A DNA stretch of 64,000 nt from Nothopassalora personata (lineage: Eukaryota; Ascomycota; Dothideomycetes; Mycosphaerellales; Mycosphaerellaceae): assembly GCA_033816765.1 (NCBI GenBank), contig CM066291.1, positions 620,001 to 684,000 on the forward strand, written 5' to 3'. Below the pieces are notes generated by a model, which ran no database searches, was not told the origin of the DNA, and saw only the letters and a list, made by a program, of their open reading frames with translations. Position numbers and translations under genes: made by a program. Below are positions 56,255-64,000 of this stretch, piece after piece (the first letter of the stretch is position 1; every line of letters starts with the position of its first letter).

Positions 56255-56794
56255 ATGTCTTCTTCCTCCCACAAACGCCGTCAACGACTTGCTTCGGATA
56301 CTGAAGTTTCCGGTATCGAAATGGCCCCATGTACGAATTGTCAGAAGTCTCGATCCTCGGGCGCAGTAGTGAGGTGTATCGTGGGCTCTCGGTCTGGGAA
56401 GTGTTCGGCCTGCATTCGAAAAGGCTGTAAGGATTGCGATGTGCGTCTTTCTCGTCCGGAGTGGGAACGCCTTCGCGATTCGCGCGATAAACTCAAGCTG
56501 GAGCTTGAGAGGATCGAAGAGGAGGAGGTGCGGCTGAAGATGCGCAAGATCCGTCTTCGGAAACAGCTACGGTTAGCTGAGCGTCGTACCGATGATGCCG
56601 TCGCTAAGGAGTTGGAGGAGCTCGAGGAAGAAGAGGCGCGCGAGGAGCTAGCGTCCCTTGAACAGGCGTCGGGGGTAGAGGTGCCTCCTTCGCTAGTTCC
56701 TTTCTCGGATATCCTAGAGATGCCCGTAAATGACTGGGCGGCGCTTTCTGGGGCGGAGCCTTGGGGCGAGTCCCTAGGGGTAGAGTCCCTTTAG
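56255..56794 (+). CDS. Antisense ORF in chromovirus: Cys-cluster coiled-coil protein
   Basis: 179 residues, transcribed opposite to gag-pol, starting 75 bp inside the 3' LTR edge. The N-terminus has a Cys cluster that could bind zinc: CTNCQKSRSSGAVVRC, then CSACIRKGCKDC. A long charged coiled coil follows (RDSRDKLKLELERIEEEEVR and on to about residue 135), then an acidic tail (PFSDILEMPVNDWAALSG). No catalytic domain is seen. Similar small Cys plus coiled-coil proteins are often annotated as repetitive hypotheticals in ascomycetes. The frame is intact in a young element, so it is probably a genuine element gene. Function unknown. Confidence 0.7.
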   Translation: MSSSSHKRRQRLASDTEVSGIEMAPCTNCQKSRSSGAVVRCIVGSRSGKCSACIRKGCKDCDVRLSRPEWERLRDSRDKLKLELERIEEEEVRLKMRKIRLRKQLRLAERRTDDAVAKELEELEEEEAREELASLEQASGVEVPPSLVPFSDILEMPVNDWAALSGAEPWGESLGVESL

Positions 56795-56833
56795 GGTACT
56801 TATTTGTAAGTTGTGTCCCTGTTTCCATTGATC

Positions 56834-56907
56834 GGCTAGGTAGCTCAGTGGTAGAGCGCAAGTTGTCTACACTCTTGAGGTCGTGGGTTCGATTCCTACT
56901 CTAGCTG
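56834..56907 (+). ncRNA. tRNA-like element with A and B boxes
   Basis: A cloverleaf can be drawn: acceptor GGCTAGG with TCTAGCT (two G-U pairs), a perfect D arm GCTC AGTGGTA GAGC, and a T arm GTGGG TTCGATT CCTAC. The anticodon arm is off: CAAG pairs with CTTG around an oversized loop, as if two bases were inserted. A functional tRNA is unlikely. The Pol III A box (TAGCTCAGTGGTAGAGC) and B box (GGTTCGATTCC) are intact. Confidence 0.65.
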
Positions 56908-56913
56908 CTCCCG

Positions 56914-56945
56914 GCGGACTGGTCACCAATCGGTGACTAGTCCGC
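56914..56945. terminator. 14-bp hairpin between convergent frames
   Basis: GCGGACTGGTCACC (56914-56927) pairs with GGTGACTAGTCCGC (56932-56945), 14 pairs with one G-T, loop of four. It contains the pol stop codon (56939-56937). On the plus strand a T5 run follows at 56954-56958, which would end a Pol III transcript started at the tRNA-like element. Confidence 0.6.
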
Positions 56946-59900
56946 TGGCCGCTTTTTGGTCTTGTAGTATTCCTGGATCTTTTGCTGACAGTTTCGTAGG
57001 TTTTGTTTTGGTTCCCAGGTATTTTCTGATTCGTCGTATCCTTTCCATTTGACAAGGTATCGCTGACCTTTCTTATCTAGGATTCTTTCGACTTCAAATT
57101 CGTTTTCTGCTTCCGGTTTAAAATGGAAGCTCTCCTGGCAGGGTGTTTCGGCGTCTGCGGGTTCCAACTTGGAGATATGGAAGACTGGGTGGATTTTGGC
57201 GTCTGGTGGTAGTCGTAGTCGATAGTTGACTAGTCCTACGACTTTGTCGATTAAAAATGGTCCGACCTTGACGTGATCCAGTTTCTTGGTCTGTCTTCTT
57301 GTTCTCAAGTTTTTTGTAAGGAGATAGACCTTATCCCCCTCTTTTAGCAGAGGTGCCATTTTTCTCGTGTCCTGCCGTTGTTGAGACAGTTTTCGTTGTG
57401 CATCTTCGATCGCCTTGCGTGTTTCTTTGTGCACTTCCTTAAGAGTGTCCGTCGTCACGATTGCTCTTTCGGCTTGTGGGTGGGATCCAGGTGTTCCAAA
57501 TAGGTTAGGATCTTTACCAAAGTTCGCATAAAATGGCGTCGTTGAAGTTGTCTCCGATTTGTGGTTGTTCAGTGCAATCTGCGCCATTGGCAGTAATGAA
57601 ACCCAGTTGTCTTGTGCGTAGTTGATGTAGTGTCGTAGGTATTGTTCTAGCGTTTGATTCATCCTTTCGGTTTGTCCGTCTGTCTCCGGATGATATGCTG
57701 TCGACAGCTTGTGTTTGATTCCGATCGTTCCCATAAGCGTCTTCCAATAGTTCGATGTAAATAGCTTGTCTCTGTCCGTTATAAATGCTTGAGGGAATCC
57801 ATGGTATCGGATAAGTCTGTCTAGTACGAGGTATCCGAGCTGCTCTGCATTGTACGTTTCCGATGCAGGAATGAAGTGTGCGTATTTCGTAAGTCTATCA
57901 ACCATGACTAGTATCATGTCGTATGGTTGTTTCGTAACTTGATCTCTTGACGGTGGGAGTTTCGTGATAAAGTCCATTGTGACTTCGTCCCATGGTTTCG
58001 TTGGTGGTGTCCTGAACTGTAGGTGACCGTATTTTGCGTGTCTCGCAGCCTTGTTTCGTTGGCAGTGTACGCATTGTTTAATATAGCGTGACACCTTAAG
58101 TCTCATCTGTGGAAATGAGAAACTGCGCTGTATTAGGTCCATTGTTTTTGAAGTTCCGGGGTGTCCGTAATTTGGTCCGTCGTGATGTTGTCGTATGCAT
58201 TCTTCTTCTCGATCCTTAGGTACTTGGTATTTTCCTTGCGATATAGGGAATTGTTCGTCCCTGTCGCCTAATATCCGTACGATGTTGTTAAATTCTCTTG
58301 TGTTGGCACTAAGACTTCCGTCGGGGTTTGTCTTTAGTATTTTATGTTGCACTGGTTCTTTTCCTTCCATGTAGTCGCTTCTTCGGCTCAACGCGTCGGC
58401 GCGGCCATTCTCTCGTCCTGGAGTATATTTGATTTCGAACTTATACTGTCCTAGCAGCTCCGACCAGCGGGCTTGCCTTCGGGTAAGTTCTTTCGTCGTC
58501 GTGAAGTACGTAAGATTCTTGTGGTCAGAAAGAATCGTTAACTTCGGTGGGCCCTCGACATATACTCTCCAATGTTGCATAGCAGCAACAATGGCTAGAA
58601 GCTCTTTATCATGGATGTCGTAGTTCTATTCCGCTGTGGTCATTTTCCGGGAGTAATAGGCTACTGGGTGTCTCTGCCCGTCGTGTGTCTGTGTTAGACA
58701 TGCGCCTATTGCCATATCAGACGCGTCGGTCTCGATGTGGACTTCCTTGCTACCATCGAATAGTCGAAGCGTGGGGGCTGAAGCGCATTGTTCCTTAAGT
58801 TTCTTGAATGCTTCAGTCTGTTCTTTTCCCCATTTCCAGGTGACGTCCTTTCTTGTAAGCATCGTCATTGGTGCTGCTATCTTTGAATAGTCCTTAATAA
58901 ATTTCCGGTTGTAGTTCGCTAGTCCAAGGAATGATTGTACGTCCTTGACTGTTTTCGGTTCTGGCCACTCTCTAATTGACTGTGTCTTCGCAGGGTCGAT
59001 CGTTATCCCTGTAGTGCTAATAATGAAGCCCAAGAATTTGACTTCTTTCTTATGGAATTCGCATTTCTCGGGTGCCGTCTTGAATCCTGATTGTGTAAGT
59101 CGTTCGAAGACGTCCTGGACTTGTTTTATGTGTTCCTGTAGGGATCCTTTTGTGTAGACCAGTATGTCGTCCATGTAGGCGATAACGCATACGTCGAGTA
59201 GGTCTCTAAGTGTTTCGTTAACAAGGTCCTGGCAGGATGCGGGTGCGTTGGTCAATCCCATTGGCATAACCAAGAATTCGTAAAGTCCGTATCTTGTTCT
59301 GAAAGCGGTTTTCCATTCTTCTCCTTCTGCCATCCGTATATCGTAGAAGGCATCTCGTAGGTCAATCTTCGTGTACCAGTCTGATCCGGTTAATCTGTCT
59401 TGTGCTTCTTCGATGTTGGGTAGCGGGTATCGGTTCTTAATCGTGATCTCGTTTAACTTCCTGTAGTCTTGTACGAGTCGTAACTTCCCGTTTGCTTTTG
59501 GAACGAACATACATGGAGTTCCTGCACTCGAGGTGGATCTTCTTATCCATCCTTTGGCTAGCTTCTCCTTCAGCCATTCTCGTAGGGTCTGTAGCTCTTT
59601 CTCAGACATTTGATATAGGGGTCCCCATGGAGGCTCTTTCCCTGGCTGAATGTTAATCTTATGATCCCATGGGCGGTGCTTAGGTAAGGCGGTTTTGCCT
59701 CTCTCCTCTTCAAAGAGTCGCGACCACTTGCGATACTCCTTGGGAATACTCAACTCTGAGATGTTAGTATTCTTCGATGGTGCGTTACTTCCATCACTTC
59801 CAGTGACTTCGTGACCCGGCGGCCCCACGCCAGTGTCTGTCCCGGTCGAAGGTGGTTCTTCTGTCCTTCTGTTCGGCGCAAGCTGTATCTCGTTTAGCTG

Positions 59901-60362
59901 TTTCCTTGCCTCATCTGCCAGTGAACGCTGCCACTGCGCAGGCTGAATGTCGACAACGCAATCGCATTCCCTAAATGTGAGTACTCCTCTTCTCCAGTCG
60001 ATTACTGGATTGTGCTTTCTCAACCAAGGCATACCTAATACTATGTCATGACTGGCCATATCAGTGACATCCAAGGTAATATTCTCGTGGTGCTGTTGGA
60101 TAGCCAGTGGCAATGGTATCGTCTCCCATTCCACGCTAGGTAACGATGATCCGTTTACCGCGATCAACTCGTAACCCCATTTCTTCTTCAGGGTAGCTAA
60201 CCCGTTTCTTCTTGTGAAAGACTCGGAGATAAAATTCCCCGCTGCTCCTGAGTCGATCATGACACTGGTTTTGTGTCCGTTGACGATTGCTTGTGTCTGG
60301 AAAACTGTGTTTGATGTCGATGCGTGAGCCTGAGTGTTGCATAACTCCCTCCGGTCGCTCAT
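56937..60362 (-). CDS. pol: Chromovirus Pol with chromodomain, one in-frame TAG
   Basis: Frame from the ATG at 60362 to a TAG at 58628-58626, continuing in the same frame to 56937. Domains: protease (MIDSGAAGNFISESF, IVLGMPWL), RT (YTKIDLRDAFYDIRM, catalytic YMDD in IAYMDDILVYTKG), RNase H (ETDASDMAIGACLTQ, then after the stop NYDIHDKELLAIVAAMQ), HHCC integrase (YGHPGTSKTMDL, CVHCQRNK), DDE core (DFITKLPPSRD, TDRDKLFTSNYW, ETDGQTERMNQ) and a C-terminal chromodomain (FEVERILDKKGQRYLVKWKG, ENTWEP). The TAG replaces the Gln expected in AE-Q-NYDIHDKELLAIV. Everything else is intact. Confidence 0.93.
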
Positions 60363-60386
60363 TCCTGGGGAGCTGATCCTTTTCCC
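60343..60386 (-). promoter_or_regulatory. -1 frameshift signal and ATGA overlap, chromovirus gag-pol
   Basis: Gag codons TCG GGA AAA GGA hold G GGA AAA (60386-60380) in X XXY YYZ phase. A 5-nt spacer (GGATC) leads to AGCTCCC (60374-60368), which pairs with GGGAGTT (60349-60343) including one G-U. The -1 frame is open into pol. In the loop, the gag stop and pol start overlap as ATGA (60362-60359). Confidence 0.65.
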
Positions 60387-62380
60387 GAATGGTATGCGGT
60401 TCGCTGTGCTTCGTGCCTAGAGGCTTCGGCTAGAACCTGTAGCCCGTTGCCCTGTGTCCACACTTGTAATCTATTGCGTTCCTGGATCTTCTGCGTTTCT
60501 GAGTAGAGAGCCCGTACATGCTGTACTGCTGTTCGTAATTCATTCGATATGAATGTCCCTGACGGTGTAAGATATCCGGTTCCTGTTATTCGGCTTCCTA
60601 TCGGTGGTCGTTCTGTAATGGCGGTTGCTAGGTTCTCGGTTGTTTCCATGAGTGGGTATCCCCAGGCCATGCCTCGTAGGGTGTTAAGTGTCTTGTCAAA
60701 CTCAATGGAATGTAGCCTTCTTCGTCCGCCTATTTTAGGTAGGAATTCCTCGTGCCTTCTCTGTAGGTAGATAATCATGTCGTACAGTTTCTTAGGTGCA
60801 TCTACCGTGAAGGTAAGTTGTTCGTTGTCGTCGTTAGTGTCGCTCTCTTCTCCTTCGGAGGAATCTTCTTCGCTTGATTCTTCCGGATCCTGTTCTTCCT
60901 CGATGGTATCTAGCCCGGTGGTTTCTTGACTTTCTTCCTGTGGTTCTGGTGACCATGATCCGTTCCATCCTGGGTCCTGATTTTCTTTGTCGCTTCCATC
61001 TTTGTTGAAGTAGGATTCATCGATGTCCACTTCTCTGAGCGTGGCGTCTTGCCTATGCGTCGCTCCCAGGGTTCCTCGTGGTTGCCGAGGCCAATACCCT
61101 GCGCCTGACTTCGCGGCGTAGTGGATTTGACACGAGTCTTGGTAACAGAATCGCCAATGAAGGCTTCCATGACCATTTCGAGGCTCAGGTTCGGTCTCGT
61201 AGTCGACTCTTCGTGTCATCATGTTGAACTGTCGTGGTTGGTTCTTCGCATCAAATGGAATGACCACCATTTGCTGCCCATAGTATCCTCCTCGTCCTTC
61301 TGAGGGGTCCAGGAGAGGCGTCGTGCTTCTGTTGCTAGCTCTCTCCCCCACTCTCCGAGTATAGTCGGTATCTCCCCGAGATCCAACGCTGCTCTCAGAT
61401 TTACTAGTTCGGGGTTGCATCATATTGAACTGCTCGCGGCGCACCATATTTTTACCGCGGCAATCCCGCGCCATGTGACCTTCCTTGCCACAGGCATAGC
61501 ATGTGAGTTTTCCTTTTCCTTTGAAGGGCTTTCCGTGGCCCCTACTCTTAACGATCCTCCGTCCTCGTTGGGTAACGTCCAGTTCCATTGGCTGTGGTCC
61601 ATAGTAGGGTTGGTTTTGTCGTGAGAATTCTCCCCTCGCAACGTATCCTCCTAAGGGTCTGCGGTCCGGAGCATATCCTGCTATTCCTCCTACTTTGGAG
61701 TCGTATTTCTTTTCCTGGTGTCGTTCCCAGAGCTGATCATCGATATTGATCGACGCCTTCATTAGCTCTTCGAGGTTGGTGATCCGTCCCCCGTGTCTTA
61801 TCAACTCGTCCTTGACGGAGTCCTTAAGTCCACGTCGGAACATAGTCATCAACGCCGTCTGGTCCCATCCGGTGATTTGTCCGTATTCTTCGAATTTGGC
61901 GGCATACTCTGAAGTAGACGTCTTCTGCTTTAGGTGTTGAATAATTCGTATGGCCTGTTGGACTTCGTTCGAGGTTCCAAGGATTGACTTCATCTTTTCT
62001 TTGAAAAGGGTGTAGCTCCTGAACATTCCGGTGGGGTCTTGTCGTCCCATACCTTCAAGGTATTCCTTAAGGTAAGGTTTGATCCAGTTCTGCGCACTTC
62101 CGCGAAGGTACGTGATGGCGAAAATAGTTCTTTTATCGGCATCGACTGGGTTGAACATGAGGTACATATCCATCTGACTGATCCAGTCGTCGAACTTGGC
62201 TCTATCTCCATAGAAGAGGTCTGGCTTAGCAGCCTTAACGTCATTCTTCCTTGGAATAGGCTCGTCATCGTCGTCAGACTCATCGTTCCTCGTAGCGGTC
62301 TGTTGTGGTGGCGCACGGCGGATGCTTCCTGCTTCGCTGGGGGCGGGTGTTCCCCTACCAGCTGCTTGAGTAGCGCTCAT
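60359..62380 (-). CDS. gag: Chromovirus Gag
   Basis: 673 residues from the ATG at 62380, 17 bp inside the LTR edge. The frame is also open back into the 5' LTR to an ATG at 62524. The retrotransposon gag domain is clear: KPDLFYGDRAKFDDWISQMD, YLRGSAQNWIKPYLKEY, EYAAKFEEYGQITGWD. A canonical C-X2-C-X4-H-X4-C knuckle CYACGKEGHMARDC follows at about residue 300. The C-terminal half is acidic (PEESSEEDSSEGEESDTNDD) and ends at the frameshift region. Confidence 0.93.
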   Translation of the reverse strand: MSATQAAGRGTPAPSEAGSIRRAPPQQTATRNDESDDDDEPIPRKNDVKAAKPDLFYGDRAKFDDWISQMDMYLMFNPVDADKRTIFAITYLRGSAQNWIKPYLKEYLEGMGRQDPTGMFRSYTLFKEKMKSILGTSNEVQQAIRIIQHLKQKTSTSEYAAKFEEYGQITGWDQTALMTMFRRGLKDSVKDELIRHGGRITNLEELMKASINIDDQLWERHQEKKYDSKVGGIAGYAPDRRPLGGYVARGEFSRQNQPYYGPQPMELDVTQRGRRIVKSRGHGKPFKGKGKLTCYACGKEGHMARDCRGKNMVRREQFNMMQPRTSKSESSVGSRGDTDYTRRVGERASNRSTTPLLDPSEGRGGYYGQQMVVIPFDAKNQPRQFNMMTRRVDYETEPEPRNGHGSLHWRFCYQDSCQIHYAAKSGAGYWPRQPRGTLGATHRQDATLREVDIDESYFNKDGSDKENQDPGWNGSWSPEPQEESQETTGLDTIEEEQDPEESSEEDSSEGEESDTNDDNEQLTFTVDAPKKLYDMIIYLQRRHEEFLPKIGGRRRLHSIEFDKTLNTLRGMAWGYPLMETTENLATAITERPPIGSRITGTGYLTPSGTFISNELRTAVQHVRALYSETQKIQERNRLQVWTQGNGLQVLAEASRHEAQRTAYHSGKGSAPQE

Positions 62381-62387
62381 CCTGAGG

Positions 62388-62395
62388 GCGTTCAA
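62388..62395 (-). promoter_or_regulatory. Putative self-priming site
   Basis: On the minus strand TTGAACGC lies 2 nt after the 5' LTR and complements GCGTTCAA at 62553-62546 inside that LTR. A TATA-like TATTTA sits 35 nt upstream of the latter, at 62588-62583. Tf1 and relatives prime from the 5' end of their own mRNA in this way. Confidence 0.5.
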
Positions 62396-62397
62396 AG

Positions 62398-62779
62398 TGT
62401 TATTGTCTCGTTCCAGGGCTAGTCTCAAAGAGAGATAAGTCAAGTCACGTGGCGGGATTATTCTTTGGAGAGGCTGAAGCAAGCTGAGCGAAGATGAATA
62501 ATTGGAATAAGAGTTGTATTCCAATCAGTGAGATAGTAACATGAGTTGAACGCATTAGAACCATAAGGGTTTCTAGCGTTCCTAAATACAAAGGAGATTC
62601 GTAGATCTCGGTGATCAGTCTGATCAGTCTGAGCATGAGCAGTCTGATCAGTCTGAGCATGAGCAGTCTGATCGCTCCAAGTCTGAGCGCTCAGGCAGGA
62701 TGAGTCACGTGTTCGTCTTTGAGTCACGTGTTCGTCTTGTCATTATGATTCCAGGGTCCATGGGAATCATTCCGTAACA
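62398..62779 (-). repeat. Chromovirus 5' LTR
   Basis: Identical to 55798-56179. On the coding (minus) strand it starts TGTTACGG and ends AATAACA. Right target duplication CTTAT at 62780-62784. Confidence 0.95.
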
Positions 62780-62784
62780 CTTAT

Positions 62785-64000
62785 ATATAACATACGGTCG
62801 CGACCGGCTACTAAGCCGTACGTAACACGTATAAGTACACCTTGCGACGCGCGATGCGTCTTAAACAAAAGGCAAGAATTAGTTCATCTACGACTAGCAG
62901 GTCGTAGGCGTGCTATACATTACGACATCCCCTTAATAGTTCTAATTCTTCTCTTCGTTGCAATCCATACACGCTATAGAGTCCGAACGCGACGATAGCA
63001 GCGCTACGCCTACGGCTCCCCTAAGCCCTAGGGCCTAGTAATAAGCGAGGCGTGCAGCCTTAGTCGTAAGGAGGGATGCCCTTCGGGCAGAGGTTAAGGA
63101 GAAGGAGATATAGAGGGAGATTGAACAGTTAGAGATCTTGCGGGACGTAAGCGTGCCGCCGGCGGACCCTTAGGGCGAATCCGGCGGAGAACTATCCCCT
63201 ACTCCCCCTCCCCCTCCTCTATCTATAGTAACTAACGATAATATCGTAGCTTAAGGCGCGGTTGCATCGTATGCGATACGTTTGCGTCTTAAAGAACCTA
63301 CGCCTTTTAGAGGGGACTCGATTAAGAAAGCACGGGTATTCCTAAGGGAGCTCTCTCTTATCTTTACCCTCTTAGGCGGCACGTATGCGACGAACGAGTT
63401 AAAGGTCCTATATAGGGTTATATACCTAAGCGGAGAGGCAAGTAAGCGATAGCACGCTAACTATAGCGTCCTTAACCTTAAAGGGTATATATACTAGGAC
63501 TTTAAGGAGTTCTATCGAGACGTATACGGTGATCCTATAAACCGCGTACTTAACGTAATGTTAGAGTATAAGGCGGTGAAATAGAAGGATAACTAGACAG
63601 TGCGTCAGTTTGCGACTAAGCTAGATGTTATAGAGGATTAGTTAGGGGACTATACGGAGGCGCAACGCGTGCGACATATGCTCGCTAAGCTTACGCCTAG
63701 CCTAGGGTCCGTAATCGTTAAGTTTTATAACATCCTAACAACTAGAGAGAAACTAGTGATCCTAGCTTCGCGTATTAAAAGCACGGAGCGTAGTAGCGGA
63801 GGGCACGACCGCGGGTAGCATAGTCGCCGTAGGCGAGAGACTAAGGGCGACTAAGGGCGAAGCAATCGTAGCTCGAAGTAGTAGAAGCATAGTTAGGCGT
63901 CGCGTAACCCGGGTGCGAGTTACTAGCGGGACGCCGGCGGATCGTCTATAACCTTCGATAGGACTAAAGCGGAGTGCTATAGATGCTATAAGAAGGGTTA
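62785..64000 (+). pseudogene. RIP-mutated gypsy gag, runs off the window
   Basis: With TAG stops, the strand reads as a retrotransposon gag from about 63290: ARVFLRELSLIFTLLGGTYA, DFKEFYRDVYGDPINRVLNV, RQFATKLDVIED, RVRHMLAKLTPSLGS, then a basic linker and the start of a zinc knuckle, ECYRCYKKG, at the last bases. The upstream part (62785-63290) is mutated non-coding or N-terminal sequence. Pol should lie to the right of the window. Confidence 0.75.

Larger units (their letters stand above)
55798..62779 (-). mobile_element. Complete chromovirus (Ty3/gypsy) LTR element
   Basis: 6982 bp. The 382-bp LTRs are identical and end in TGTTA/TAACA, with a 5-bp target duplication on both sides. Coding order on the minus strand is gag, then pol with a C-terminal chromodomain. 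A polypurine tract AAGAAGGGGATGG (56192-56180) abuts the 3' LTR. Between pol and that LTR lie an antisense gene, a tRNA-like element and a long hairpin. It inserted into RIP-mutated DNA and has one stop codon in pol. Confidence 0.95.

Noticed and set aside
56834..56907. A functional tRNA gene
   Set aside because: The anticodon arm cannot form a normal 5-bp stem and 7-nt loop, so no anticodon can be assigned.
1..64000. CRISPR arrays, operons or rRNA
   Set aside because: None is seen; gene structure with introns and RIP patterns is fungal.

Overview
The window is nuclear DNA of a filamentous ascomycete, most likely a dothideomycete. The evidence is short (50-65 bp) GT-AG introns with CTRAY branch sites, a division 1 chitin synthase, HET, 2EXR, DUF3433 and Nur1-type genes, and transposon relics carrying a RIP pattern (C to T at CpA, so CAG and TGG become TAG). 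The species call is inference; the gene families are read from the sequence.

Layout. 1-6260: a damaged gene block. A sorting nexin Snx4 gene carries five single-base losses, a P450 relic has lost its core, and a few unrecognised fragments follow, ending at a 100-N assembly gap (6261-6360). 6361-12293: a Ty3/gypsy element (gag and pol, minus strand) whose 3' end lies in the gap. 12691-19821: a heavily RIP-mutated block with two copies of one gypsy integrase region and an unidentified dead reading frame. 20214-24687: Nur1-like nuclear rim protein, a small acidic protein, and a four-exon DUF3433 membrane protein. 25275-30412: a complete copia element with identical LTRs but no integrase domain. 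30557-52619: a gene-dense island: HET protein, coiled-coil protein, RING protein, 2EXR protein, two tandem zinc-finger paralogues (the second dead), gamma-glutamylcyclotransferase-like protein, chitin synthase, secreted Cys-rich protein, HIT hydrolase, MFSD5-type transporter, membrane-anchored methyltransferase, CoA-binding protein. 53160-55792: RIP-mutated DNA including a Tc1/mariner relic. 55798-62779: a complete chromovirus with identical LTRs, an extra antisense gene and a tRNA-like element. 62785-64000: a RIP-mutated gag that runs off the window.

The most notable signals are in the young retroelements. Both gypsy elements carry a -1 frameshift signal of the same build (G GGA AAC or G GGA AAA, a 5-nt spacer, then a stem) at the gag-pol junction. 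The chromovirus looks self-primed: the 8 nt next to its 5' LTR are complementary to a site in the LTR 35 nt downstream of a TATA-like box. The copia element instead has a primer site matching the initiator tRNA-Met anticodon arm. The copia copy lost its integrase in frame yet has identical LTRs and a target-site duplication, which suggests integration with help in trans.
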